This document shows, piece after piece, positions 1 through 10,326 of a stretch of DNA of 64,000 nt. Within the stretch, counting starts at the first letter, position 1; the number at the start of each line of letters is the position of its first letter. Both the position numbers and the translations under genes were made by a program. The DNA is from Kalaharituber pfeilii (Eukaryota > Ascomycota > Pezizomycetes > Pezizales > Pezizaceae), in assembly GCA_015179045.1 (NCBI GenBank), contig WHUZ01000128.1:1-64000 (forward strand), in the 5' to 3' direction. Under the pieces are notes generated by a model that saw only the letters and a program-made list of their open reading frames with translations, was not told the DNA's origin and made no database searches.

Positions 1-4
1 TACG

Positions 5-436
5 TTGGAAGGCTTGGCATTTATTTGTATGGGATCTCCATACAAAATGTTCATCAGACTCGAATGTAGTCCTACTCTTCAACGCTAATCACAATAGCTA
101 TGATAGTATATGTCAAGAATCACCTGAAGAGGTATAGTAAGGTGCTGCATTTAGTTTACTTTCATTTGTAGAATTGTAGAGTTGGTGTACAACTATCTAC
201 TTTTGGGCGTTGTTCTCATACAAATGGTTTCTATGGGAATTATGAATATTGTGAATAATTTCACAACCACTACAGTTATTACCTAACTACGTTGTTCATA
301 GTTTCCGACTGAGTGATGCTATTGAATGTGAGTGTCTGAGTTTTTTTCATGAATTGATTGCAGGTGTAGCATGCAGAATTCGGGGGTAGTGACATTTGTA
401 TGGAGATCAATTACAAATAAATGCCAAGCCTTCCAA
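5..436. mobile_element. MITE with about 40-bp terminal inverted repeats
   Basis: The first 25 bases from position 5 (TTGGAAGGCTTGGCATTTAT onward) are the reverse complement of 412-436, and the match continues with a few mismatches for roughly 15 more bases inward. The body of about 430 bp has no convincing reading frame, so this is a non-autonomous DNA element. No clear target-site duplication can be called because the left flank is only four bases long. A diverged relative of its left end lies near 48205. The superfamily is unknown. Confidence 0.65.
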
Positions 437-542
437 CAAAAATGCGACAAGCCATAATCCCTTTGCAACCACAATTTTTGATGAAGAAAAAGTGCTAGAT
501 AGCAAGAATTACACTGTGTCTAATAGCTACACAAAGTGCATT

Positions 543-850
543 CACACGCGAAACAGTCCGAGCGAAACAGTCCGAGTGTGTAAATCATCCGAACATCCGC
601 GATGGCCTAATCACTCCGAACATCCGCAATGGCCTAAGCACTCCGAACATCCGCGATGGCCCAAACACTCCGGACTGAGTATTCCATATTAGGCAGTCCA
701 AATACTTAGCTGTTCTGTTCACTGGTTTTGTATGCAACTTCGTGTTATAGAGTTTTTGTATATATATGGGCTCTGGAAGCCCCGTTCTTGATTGATCTTA
801 GAATCGAATACACACATCTCTGAGCCTATTCCTCTGTACTCCTTTTCACA
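543..850 (+). repeat. 5' LTR of the Copia element (first ~21 bp missing)
   Basis: It is nearly identical to 5973-6280 and ends CACA directly before the primer-binding site. It contains three short direct repeats around GAACATCCGC and a TATATATATGGG motif near 760 that would serve as the TATA region of the element promoter. The TGTTAGAAACC start seen in the 3' LTR is replaced by unrelated sequence. Confidence 0.9.
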
Positions 851-863
851 GGTTATGAGCCCG
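851..863 (+). promoter_or_regulatory. Primer-binding site matching the initiator tRNA-Met anticodon arm
   Basis: GGTTATGAGCCCG begins at the first base after the LTR. Its complement CGGGCTCATAACC is the conserved anticodon stem-loop of eukaryotic initiator tRNA-Met, with CAT as anticodon. This is the arrangement known from Drosophila copia and some fungal Ty1/Copia elements, which prime from an internally cleaved half of the tRNA rather than from its 3' end. Confidence 0.75.
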
Positions 864-1679
864 GACTGTGCAATATAGTCCACCGCATTTAAGTCGCACT
901 TTTTTCACACACTTGCACTCCTTGCTCGCACTCCTCACTTGTGCTCCTCGCTCACATTCCTCACTTGCACTCCTTGCTCGCACTCCTCACTTGTGCTCCT
1001 CGCTCACATTCCTCGCTTGCACTCCTCGCTCGTGCTCCTCGCTTCTCGAATCCCTCGAGCTCACCTGCTCTCCACGTCTACTACTGCAAACATCAAATCA
1101 TCCTACAATGTCTGGATCCACCTCCACCACTGCTGATGTCTTTCGCCATAAACATGGACAAGCTCCCATGCTTACAACCTCAAACTACCAACAATGGAGC
1201 GTGGCCATGAAGTTCATTCTCAAGGCCTGCAATCTCTGGGAAACCGTCAATGGCACTGAGCATGCCCCAGAACAAACTGCCTTAGCCCCCCGAGCATCAC
1301 GAGCATCAAGCAGTGCCGGACCATCCACCTCAGGCCCCAATACAAACTCAGAAGCTCTAGCTAAGTTTACCAAACGCTCTAATCAAGCTGCTTCCATTAT
1401 TTTCGGCTCTCTGACACTATCTGCTCAAGCTTATCTTGGAAATGCAGATGAGCCTACTGAGATGTGGAAGGCCCTCAAGCAAAGACTTGACACAGTTGCA
1501 AACCGCTCTGGTATTAACGCAATTCAGATGGCCTTTGGAAACGATAAAATGGGTGAACATGAGAAAGTATCTGCATGGATTAGCAGACTCATAGGTTACC
1601 AAAATGCATTGACCCACACTGATGACCCTATTACTGACAGAGGAATGGTCAATCACATCCTCCGCCATCTCTCACCCAA

Positions 1680-1742
1680 CTCGCCATAGCCTTTTAGGCG
1701 GCATGCGAGTAATGAAAGAAAAAAAAAAAAAAAAAAAAAAAA
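1680..1742 (+). mobile_element. Tail-A micro-retroposon inside Copia gag
   Basis: This 63-bp insertion consists only of the tail-A sequence (CTCGCCATAGCC through GCGAGTAATGA) and a run of about 24 A. It is flanked by a perfect 13-bp duplication, ATCTCTCACCCAA, at 1667-1679 and 1743-1755. Poly-A plus target duplication shows insertion by target-primed reverse transcription. Insertion plus duplication adds 76 bp and shifts the gag frame. Confidence 0.9.
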
Positions 1743-2565
1743 ATCTCTCACCCAAATTCTCAGGCATACGTCGTGTAATAGCAGAGAAACCAATTCCAGA
1801 ACAGACTATCAACTATGTCCTCAGCACCCTTGTTGACTATGAAACTCAGCTCGAACCAATAACTACCACTACCGCCAGAGCACTAGCAACGAATAGCCGT
1901 GGAGGAGGCCGAGGCCGTGGCCGTGGCTACAGATCAGGACGTGGCGGCCGTGGCGGATATAGAGTCAACAAGAGAGATACCCAGTCTAAGCGAATTGCAG
2001 GAGTATGTTGGTACTGCACAAAAGAAGGACACAAAGCAGAGGATTGCAGATTACAGAAGAAGGCAATTGAGCTCAAGAACAAAAGAGAGAAACTGAGCCA
2101 CGCATCCAATACAGATGATTCCAACAAATCGAGTGCTAACCTGACAAGGATGTATATTGCCAAAGCCTCTGCAACTAGAGCTACCCTCACCAATTGTCAA
2201 CGAAGAACCTGGTACATTGACTCTGGAGCCAGTGACCACATGTGCTCCACTCTGTCAGACTTCACAAGCCACAAGACACTTGCAAAGCCACGTAAGGTAC
2301 TACTGGGAGACAACTACACAATTTTCGCTACAGCAATAGGAACCCTGACTATTCAGGGTAATGAACGGTGCATGACTCTTGAATCAGTGTTATATGTTCC
2401 AGATCTCAAATGCAACCTCTTCTCAGTAGCAAAAGCAGAGGATGCAGGTTACAGCACATTATTCAAGTCAGGCACCTGCAGGATTGCAGATGAACAGGAC
2501 CGACCAGTCATCACTGTCAAACGACGAGATGGAATGTACGTAATTAACCTCCGAAAAACCCACGC

Positions 2566-2783
2566 CGTGCCTGCCACCGCCGTGCCTGCCACCGCCGTGC
2601 CTGCCACCACCGTGCCTGCCGCTGCCGTGCCTGCCACCACCGTGCCTGCCACCACCGTGCCTGCCGCTGCCGTGCCTGCCACCACCGTGCCTGCCACCAC
2701 CGTGCCTGCCACCACCGTGCCTGCCACCACCGTGCCTGCCACCACCGTGCCTGCCGCTGCCGCTACCGTGCCTGCCACCACCG
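2566..2783 (+). repeat. In-frame 15-bp minisatellite in Copia pol
   Basis: About fourteen copies of a 15-bp unit, typically GTGCCTGCCACCACC, encode a VPATT/VPAAA pentapeptide array. It lies between the protease and the GAG-pre-integrase domain, a linker position where length can vary without breaking the frame. Variants with GCTGCC alternate in an order that suggests unequal exchange or slippage. Confidence 0.9.
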
Positions 2784-5700
2784 TTCTGGCTAAAGGTACA
2801 CTCGAGCTCTGGCATTACCGCCTAGGACACCTGAATACAGCTGCTGTTAAGACGCTCGCCAATGGTCTTGCAACTGGCATAGAGCTGCGAAAGGCAGAGC
2901 TATCCAAAGATGGCAGTCCCTGTTTTCCATGCCTGCAAGGCAAACAGAAGGTCACAATCAATCGAACACCCTCTGAGAGGGCAACTGAGCCCCTCCAACT
3001 CATTCACTCTGACTCTGCTGGTCCATTCCCAGTCACACCTGGAAACTCTAGGTACTTCCTCCTCTACATTGATGACTATTCACGCATGACATGGGTATAC
3101 ATCCTTGAATCCAAAACAGTTGAAGAGGTCTGCAGTGCTTTTCAAGACTTTAAAGCACATGTAGAGAAGGAAAGTGGGAGAGTTATCAAACGTTTCAGGT
3201 GTGACAATGGCAAGCGAGAATATGACAACCGCAGATTCCGAGGTATTCTGTCAAGCAGCGGTATCTCCTATGAACCCAGCGCACCCTACACTCAGCATCA
3301 AAATGGAGTCAGTGAAAGAAAAATTAGGACTATCAAGGAGATGGCAGTGTCTATGAGGTGTGCTGCTAAGCTTGATGAGGAATTCTGGGCAGAAGCTACT
3401 GCAACAGCTGTGTATATCTTGAACAGGTCACCTACACGAGCTCTCGAGAACAAAACGCCCTATGAGGCCTGGTATGGCAAGAAACCGGCCCTGCACCACC
3501 TGCGCATTTTTGGATGTCACGCCTATGCACATATCCCAAAACAGAAGCGTCGTACCATGCAAGCTAAGTCACAGCAGTGCATCTTCATCGGCTATTCACC
3601 TGCTACAACCAAGCAGTGGCGAGTTTGGGACCCACAAGGCCGTCGGGCATACATTGTAGCTGACGTGGTATTCGACGAGAGAAAACCAATGGGCATCACC
3701 ACAGCTGAGCAGCTGAATGCACCTACCAGCTGCAGTACAGAAGAACTACAGGATGTTAACATGCCTGACATCTGGCCAGAAGACAGAATCACTGAGATTG
3801 CTGATGAACCTACGACGCCGGCTATGACGCCAGGTGCGACACTGCCTATGACTCGGATACCGGCCACGATGCCTCAACGGACAGAGCCTGACATACCACG
3901 CCTACGTCTTGGAGAAGAAATCATTGAGAAACGCCCACGCCGCTCGCGTGCTGCAGCTACCAGTTCTATGACTGGTAAAGACCCAATGCCGACCAGATGG
4001 CTAAGCACCACACAATCCACGTGTCCACTGTGCATACTGATGCAAGTGAAGAGATATCTAGGTGCTGTCACGCACTAGAATCTGGTACTCTACAAGCTAC
4101 ACCTGACGAAGGGAGGCTTGAAGCTCTCAATGCCCTGGCAGATGCTCTGTGGAGATCTGGCCATACCATGACAAAAGCTTTTCAAGCCCAGGGACCAGTA
4201 AAGGAGGCAATTGGTGAACCGACTAGCTACCGGCAAGCCATGCAAAGCCCTGACTGTGTTCAGTGGGAGCAAGCTATGGCGAAGAACTTAACTCGCTGCT
4301 AGAAAACCAAACATGGGAGCTTGTTGACCAAGCTCAGGTACCTGAGAGCAAGAGTGTGATTGGCTGCAAATGGGTGTACAAAGTAAAGCAGAATGCTGAT
4401 GGCAGCATAAGATATAAAGCCCGCCTTGTGATTAAAGGCTATGAGCAGAGAGCAGGAGTTGACTATGAAGAAACCTTTGCCCCAGTTGCTAAGTTTGCTA
4501 CTGTTCGAATGCTAATGGCGATTGCTGCAGAACATGACCTTGATATTGATCAAATGGATGTCATTACAGCATTTGTTCACCCTGAACTCGATGAGGAAGT
4601 GTATATGGAGCTACCCGAAGGCTTCAGCAACAGCTCCAACAGCAACCAAGTCTGCAAGCTCCGAAAAGCCTCTACGGCCTCAAACAGGCACCTCGAGCAT
4701 GGTATGCAGACATCGATGCATATCTAATATCCATTGGCTTCCAGCGCTCAACAGAGGATTCAAATCTCTACATCATGTCTGGAATTTTACTGCTGCTCTG
4801 GGTTGACGATATCTTGATCTTTTCATTCAATCCTACACTCAAAGATCAAATTAAGAAGCAGCTCGCTAGCAAATACAACATGAAGGATCTTGGAGCAGTA
4901 AAGTTATTCATTGGATTTGAGATTACTCGAGACCGCCCAAATCGCATAATCTGGCTCCACCAAACTAAATACATCAGCAGTATTCTTGTATATTTCGGCA
5001 TGGATCGATGCAAGAGCCTTTCCACTCCTCTCGACTCGAATGTCAGACTACAAACAGATAGTACTGCTACTCCTACACCAGCCGAAATACGCCAATACCA
5101 GTCTCTTGTTGGAAAGCTCATGTATGCAATGCTTGGAACTCGGCCAGATCTAGCTTACACAGTATCTACACTTGGACAGTTCAGTGCTGCCCCTCAGCTC
5201 AACACTTAGCAGCTGCAAAGCGTGTTCTTCGATATCTTCAACACACCCGACAACATGGCCTACTATTTCAAGGCTCAAGGTCAAGTTCGAGCTCAGCTAC
5301 TGAACGGATTATAGGCTATCATCATCCTATAGGGTATAGCGACTCTGACTGGGCCGGTGATATTGACACACGCAAATCAACCTCTGGCTATGTTTTTACC
5401 CTCGCTGGTGCTGCGATCTCCTGGAAGTCTAGAAAACAGCCTACAGTAGCTCTTTCCACAACCGAAGCTGAATATATGGCAGCTACAGAGGCCTGCAAGG
5501 AAGGCATATGGCTACGAAGGCTATTCGATGAAATCAAGAGCAAGTGGGAGACTGGATGCAACAATCAACAACATGAAGGGCAACTTATTCGAATAGACAA
5601 CAATGGGGCTATTGATCTAGCTAAAGACCCTAAGCATCATGATAGGACTAAGCACATTGCAATCCGTCACCATTTCATCCGTGAGGCCATTGAATCTGGT

Positions 5701-5951
5701 GCAATCTCACTCAAGTATGTCAAAACCAATGAGAACCTAGCAGATATTTGCACAAAAGCATTAGCACGCACGAAACATGAATACTTCATGGAAGGAATGG
5801 GAGTTAAGCAATTTAGGTAACTTGGGGGTAGTACTCTTTCTCTCACGTAAGCTTTTTTCCCATAGGGTTTTTGCTACGGAGGTATGCATAAGGCATCGAG
5901 AGTTTTAAGGAGGCTACAGGATCAGAACAGGAACACGCAGTTGAGTGGGAG

Positions 5952-6280
5952 TGTTAGAAACCATGAGCCGAACACACGCGAAACAGTCTGAGCGAAACAG
6001 TCGAGTGTGTAAAACATCCGAACATCCGCGATGGCCTAAGCACTCCGAACATCCGCAATGGCCTAAGCACTCCGAACATCCGCGATGGCCCAAACACTCC
6101 GGACTGAGTATTCCATATTAGGCAGTCCAAATACTTAGCTGTTCTGTTCACTGGTTTTGTATGCAACTTCGTGTTATAGAGTTTTTGTATATATATGGGC
6201 TCTGGAAGCCCCGTTCTTGATTGATCATTAGAATCGAATACACACATCTCTGAGCCTATTCCTCTGTACTCCTTTTCACA
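5952..6280 (+). repeat. 3' LTR of the Copia element
   Basis: It begins TGTTAG and ends CACA, 329 bp, directly after the purine tract. Its right border abuts minus-strand LINE sequence at 6281, so this LTR forms the 3' truncation point of that LINE. Confidence 0.92.
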
Positions 6281-7424
6281 CACCCTTAGCCTCATTGATG
6301 GCCTTTTCCCATTTGGCTGGGGCGTCTTCCTTGCACAACTTGAGGTCAATGACCTCAATGCCTGTCTGTGGTAGGTGTACATCTCGCCCCCAGGACACTC
6401 TCTCCTCCTCATTGACCTCGAGAGTGCTGGCAATCTTTCCAGCTACTGACTCAAACCCATCATTTTTGTCTGTAGCATAACTCAAGCTAAAGTCTCTCCA
6501 GTCCCTCCCCCTTTCACCCTCTCTGTTTGGGTCTGGGGCTACCATTCCAGTGAAGCTTTCCGGCCATAAATCTCCAACTCCTGTAGGGTCCCTCAATGAT
6601 CTTAGTGCATATCTTGCTTGGCCTTGATCGAGAATCGTCGTTACACTCTCTACTCCAGCAATGGCCTCGACCTTTACTCTCGCTGCCCCTCGGACTGCAC
6701 CAGTGCATTTGCGAAGTGCTTGATACTGCAACTTCTCAAACTCCTCTCTCCACTGCTTCTGGCCTCTCCACCCAATTTCGGATCCCCAAAGGGCCACTGC
6801 CCTTACCATGCCTGTATAAGCCTTTCTCCATGAGATAGGACTCATACCCCATTGAGAGTTGCCTAGCCCAGACAGCGCGCCCATGAGTTTCCTGGCTTTC
6901 TCGATCCGGCTTTTCCAGTGGAGGTCGAAATCAAGAGTGCTATCACAAATCACCCTAGCCACTTGCATCTCTCAACATCTGCCCTTCTCTTGGCCTTCTT
7001 ACCCATGACTAGGACCTCCTCCTTTGAGGTCTCCAGTGGTAGATCGTGAGCTTCAGCAACCTCCCTGAGTACTCCTGCAATTCTCTCCGCAATTCTCCTC
7101 ATATCTTTTCCTCCTTCCCAATCCAGAATAACACAGTTCATATCATCTACAAATGAGGGCAGCTCCACTTCACAGTCTCTCACTGTTGTAGCTACCTTTG
7201 TTTCCATCTCTTCTAGAATTGGTGCCATGTATATGAGGAACACAACTGCGGATAAAGGCGAGCCCTGTGGTACACCTACATTTGACTTGCCATTGCCCCT
7301 CACCTGTCCATCCCATTCCACCTCAAACTCTCGGTCCCGGAAGAAGGTCTCTAACCAGGACAACCATTTTTCAGCTTTAGAACCCTGTACTCGGTGCTTG
7401 ACCATATCCCAACGTGTGTTCCCC

Positions 7425-7864
7425 CTCCCGCAAGACAAATGAAAACAGCGGGAAATACATGTAATTAGGACAGGGTTGAGGCTTGGGGTTTTAGGCGGGA
7501 AGTTTCTGCCGTGGATACAAAAATGGGGAAGGTGGGAGGATATTGACGAGAAGAAGTGGACGGCAGAGCAGGAGAACGGGGAGGCGGTGGATGTGCTGGG
7601 AGAGTTTTTTGGTTCGTTGAAGGTGTAGGGGAGGGGGCGATTTTTCGTTTGTTGGAAGGTGGCGGTGGAGGAAAGTTGTAGTAATTTTAGTGCCTCGGGG
7701 AGGTGGGGCGGGGAGGGGTTGAGTTTTCCGTTTGTAGAGATGGCGGCGGAGGGGTAGTTAGGTAAGCCTGCCTCCGGGCTTTGAGGGTTTAGACCCAGGG
7801 GCCCTGCCTTGGCGAACAGCTGCATGCGGGGTCACGTGATAAAAAAAAAAAAAAAAAAAAAAAA
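7425..7864 (+). mobile_element. 5'-truncated LINE with tail B nested in LINE ORF2
   Basis: A perfect 13-bp duplication, AACGTGTGTTCCC, flanks the insert at 7412-7424 and 7865-7877. The insert carries the end of a LINE-type reading frame (motifs WGRWEDIDEKKW and LGEFFGSLKV, stop near 7627), a 3' UTR, tail B (GGCGAACAGCTGCATGCGGG near 7815-7835) and about 25 A. It is a typical target-primed insertion and lies antisense to its host LINE. Confidence 0.88.
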
Positions 7865-8399
7865 AACGTGTGTTCCCAAAGCCTCCCTTGACATCCTCCA
7901 TAATCCACACTGCCCCACCGCCACGTGCCAGAGCTCTCTGGCTCTTCACAACTGCCCGGAATAAGGCATCAAGTGCAGACCTTCCTCTCACTCCTCCAAA
8001 CTGCCCATGGTGGAATAGTCCAGCTTCTTGCAAGTCATCAGCAACCACCTTCTCCATCAATTTTCCCACACAATTGATGAGTTGAATAGGCCTCCAGCTC
8101 TTTGCTTGCGTAAGATCCCTGCCAGACTTCGGGATCATGATCACCTTGCTGAATTGCCAATCCTTCGGCATCCTGGCTGCAGCCAGCTCCGCAGCCAGCT
8201 CCTTCATTAACTGCCCTCCTAGCACTGTTTTATTGACCAGCTTAATGAATCTATAGCTGATGCCATCAGGCCCTGGAGCTGAACGGCTCGAGGTGCCTGC
8301 AAGTGCCTTGCATAGCCTCTCAGTCAGCTTTTTTACATTGGAGGTCCATTCGTCTGTCAGGCTCTGCGGGCCCGAGTTCACTGGTAGGTCCAATGTTGT

Positions 8400-9020
8400 C
8401 AGTGAAATTGATGCCGCCTGTAAATTCGACGCCGCCAGCGAATTCGACACTACTGGTGAATTCGACGCCGCCAGCGAATTCGACACTACTGGTGAATTCG
8501 GCACTGCCGGCGAATTCGACACCGCTCGCGAATTCGATGCCGCCGGCGAATTCGATACTACCCTCGACAAGGTAAGAAAGTGGATGGAATCAGACAACAA
8601 GGAGTTGGGCGAGACAACGGGCATCAGGTGGCTCCGAAAAAAGACTACCCTGTTAGACGAAGGAAAGAAGACAAGCTCGGTGGTCCTGTACCTGAAGACA
8701 CAAAGGGAGGTTGGGAAGATCAGGCTTGGAGGAAGATGGTTGCGCGCGGAGACGTACGAGCAGGACAGAGGGAAGAAATAGGCTCGAGGCATCTCCCCAC
8801 CCCACCCGAAACACTCTGAATACCTCGGGAAACACATGTAGTTAAGGATTTCTTTTGTTCTGAATTTTGTACCTAAACATCGTCATAGCCCATAGGGCGG
8901 CATACGATCAATGAAATAAAAAAAAAAAAAAAAAAAAAAAAAGAATTCGATACTACCGGCGAATTCGATACCGCCAGCAAATTTGGATTTGACGTTGCCC
9001 GTGAATTTGATACTGCCAGT
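8400..9020. repeat. 18-bp minisatellite in the LINE ORF2 linker, split by an insertion
   Basis: Units of 18 bp starting GAATTCGA repeat about eleven times on both sides of the 8563-8942 insert. On the minus strand they encode a six-residue SNSPAA/SNSPVV-type array between endonuclease and reverse transcriptase. The nested element landed inside one unit. Confidence 0.85.
8563..8942 (+). mobile_element. 5'-truncated ORF1-only element with tail A nested in LINE ORF2
   Basis: A 15-bp duplication, GAATTCGATACTACC, flanks the insert (8548-8562 and 8943-8957). It encodes the C-terminal end of the ORF1-only protein (GIRWLRKKTTLLDEGKKTSS through RLGGRWLRAETY) and stops at 8781. A 3' UTR, tail A at about 8878-8912 and poly-A follow. 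The tail has the stem variant ATCGT/ACGAT. Confidence 0.9.
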
Positions 9021-10326
9021 GAAGTCGCTGGCGAGGTTGACACTGCTGGCGGATCCGACGTCGTCTGATGTTTGAAGTTTCTCTGTACCAGGCCTCTCAC
9101 CTTCTCCTCGTCTGTCCTCCATATATCACCATTGTCACCTACAAGGTCACCCATTTTTCCTCTTAACTTCCAGGGGTCCTTGGAGCTGTTTTCCTCTGTA
9201 AACTGTTCCCAGCACTCCTTTTTTTTTCGCCTTATGATATACTTGAGGGTCTTGACCCGCTCTTTCCACCGTAGGAGTCTGGCTCTCTCCCATGCTTTGG
9301 CTACCTGTCCCTTACCCCCTCGGCCCTCCTTCCTCACTGCCTTCGCTGCCTCTTCTACCTCCTTATCCCACCACAACTTACTTCTTGATGACGCACGTAT
9401 CTCCCTCTTCAGGCTCTCTCGAAGCTTGCAGGTCTTCTCATATGCAGTCCCTCCTTCAAGGCTTCGGTACCACTCCCATTGTTCTGAAGCCTTCTTTTGC
9501 ATAATTTCTTGGATTAAATCTTCTGCCTTATCCAAATCCACTCCTCTTCTTATTTCAGTTTCGCCTTGGCTGCTACTACAAGTCCCCCAGACTACTGCAT
9601 GGTCTCCACATAACCACTCTGGATCTTCGTTTTGCCATCCAAATTCCCCATACTTCCAGACTAGATCTAGAACACTCTCTCTGACCTGCCCTTCTACCTC
9701 TCTTGCCCATGTTGAAACCCCTTTCCTTGTCTCCAGAAGCCAGCCTGTGCCTTCCAAACCCTCTTTGAGTACCCTTCCCCTTGGGTCAGGCCCTCTGACT
9801 GGTTTGGACCATGCTGGATGGTGTGCATTGAAGTCCCCCAGTAGTACTGCGCTAGACCGCAGGCCTCCTGGGCCTCTCAGCCTTCCCCATCTGTCCATCA
9901 AATCCTCCAAGGTCTCTAAATTCGTATCTGGACGGATATATACTCCTCCCGCTCTGCCACCTCCTTCTACCTCACACCAGACCCACCCTTTCGTCTCTTC
10001 AATCACTTTCCCCTCCTGGGTCCCTCTCCTTGCATGGGCCACTACCCTCTTGCCACCCTCAACTCGGCTGATAACCTCATAAGCTGGATGCCTTGTTGTG
10101 ACCCACTCTTCCCCCTTCTCTGCAACCCATGCTTCTCCTATAAAGATCATATCTACTTTCTCTCTATTTGCCCATTCCAGAATAATATCACTATTTCTGA
10201 GAGAACCTCCAACATTCTGGGATGCCACCTTCATCCTCTGTTCAGTAACCATTACGTCGGAACCGCTTCCCTGCTGGCATATAGCTCGCCAGCTCTGGCC
10301 CTAGCCCTGGCCTCTTCAAAGAGTCT

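Larger units (their letters stand above)
1108..5820 (+). pseudogene. Copia gag-pol polyprotein, frameshifted
   Basis: The likely start is the ATG at 1108, which opens a gag of the UBN2/DUF4219 type (motif MLTTSNYQQW). Further on are a CCHC knuckle (CX2CX4HX4C, near 2005), the protease motif WYIDSGASDHMC (near 2210), a GAG-pre-integrase motif LWHYRLGHL (near 2810), integrase with its Asp-Asp-Glu set (HSDSAGPF, RCDNGKREY, QNGVSERK), reverse transcriptase with a WVDD box (near 4800) in place of the usual YVDD, and RNase H (SDSDWAGD, LSTTEAEYMA). The frame is broken by a 63-bp tail-A retroposon at 1680, by shifts near 3990, 4280 and 4668 (a shortened A run), and near 5200. It encodes all functions for reverse transcription and integration but cannot make a full polyprotein as it stands. 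Confidence 0.92.
543..6280 (+). mobile_element. Ty1/Copia LTR retrotransposon, both LTRs present, coding region broken
   Basis: Two direct repeats of about 308 bp (543-850 and 5973-6280) differ at only about five positions including two single-base indels, which points to a fairly young insertion. Between them lie gag, protease, integrase, reverse transcriptase and RNase H motifs in Ty1/Copia order, a primer-binding site directly after the 5' LTR, and a purine-rich tract (TTGAGTGGGAG, 5941-5951) directly before the 3' LTR. The 3' LTR starts TGTTAG at 5952; the matching 21 bases are absent from the 5' copy. The right flank is LINE sequence but the left flank is not, and no 5-bp target duplication is seen, so the left border has been rearranged. 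Confidence 0.93.
6281..10252 (-). pseudogene. LINE ORF2: endonuclease-reverse transcriptase, interrupted
   Basis: The N-terminal exonuclease/endonuclease/phosphatase domain shows GDFNAHHPAW and a GDHAVVW motif in the place of the usual SDH box. The reverse transcriptase follows with SWRPIQLIN, FGGVRGRSALDAL, VPQGSPLSAVVF and the catalytic SFVDD box; a DVKGGF motif fits the first catalytic Asp. Such proteins nick the target and copy element RNA from the nick. The frame is broken by two insertions with target duplications and by loss of one G in the GGGG run near 6953-6955 (the copy at 36.4 kb keeps four G). The C-terminal RNase H region ends at the Copia LTR after the motif WEKAINEAK. Confidence 0.92.

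Noticed and set aside
868..1107. N-terminal Leu/Ser/His-rich extension before the Copia gag ATG
   Set aside because: The repetitive sequence (CTCGCACTCCTC type) is untranslated leader; the gag domain fits a start at 1108.
2449..2815. Minus-strand frames of Gly-Arg-His and Ala-Gly-Thr-Val repeats
   Set aside because: They are read antisense through the 15-bp minisatellite of Copia pol and have no other support.
9072..10082. Long plus-strand frame of 336 codons
   Set aside because: It is antisense to LINE ORF2 endonuclease; the minus strand carries the clear catalytic motifs.
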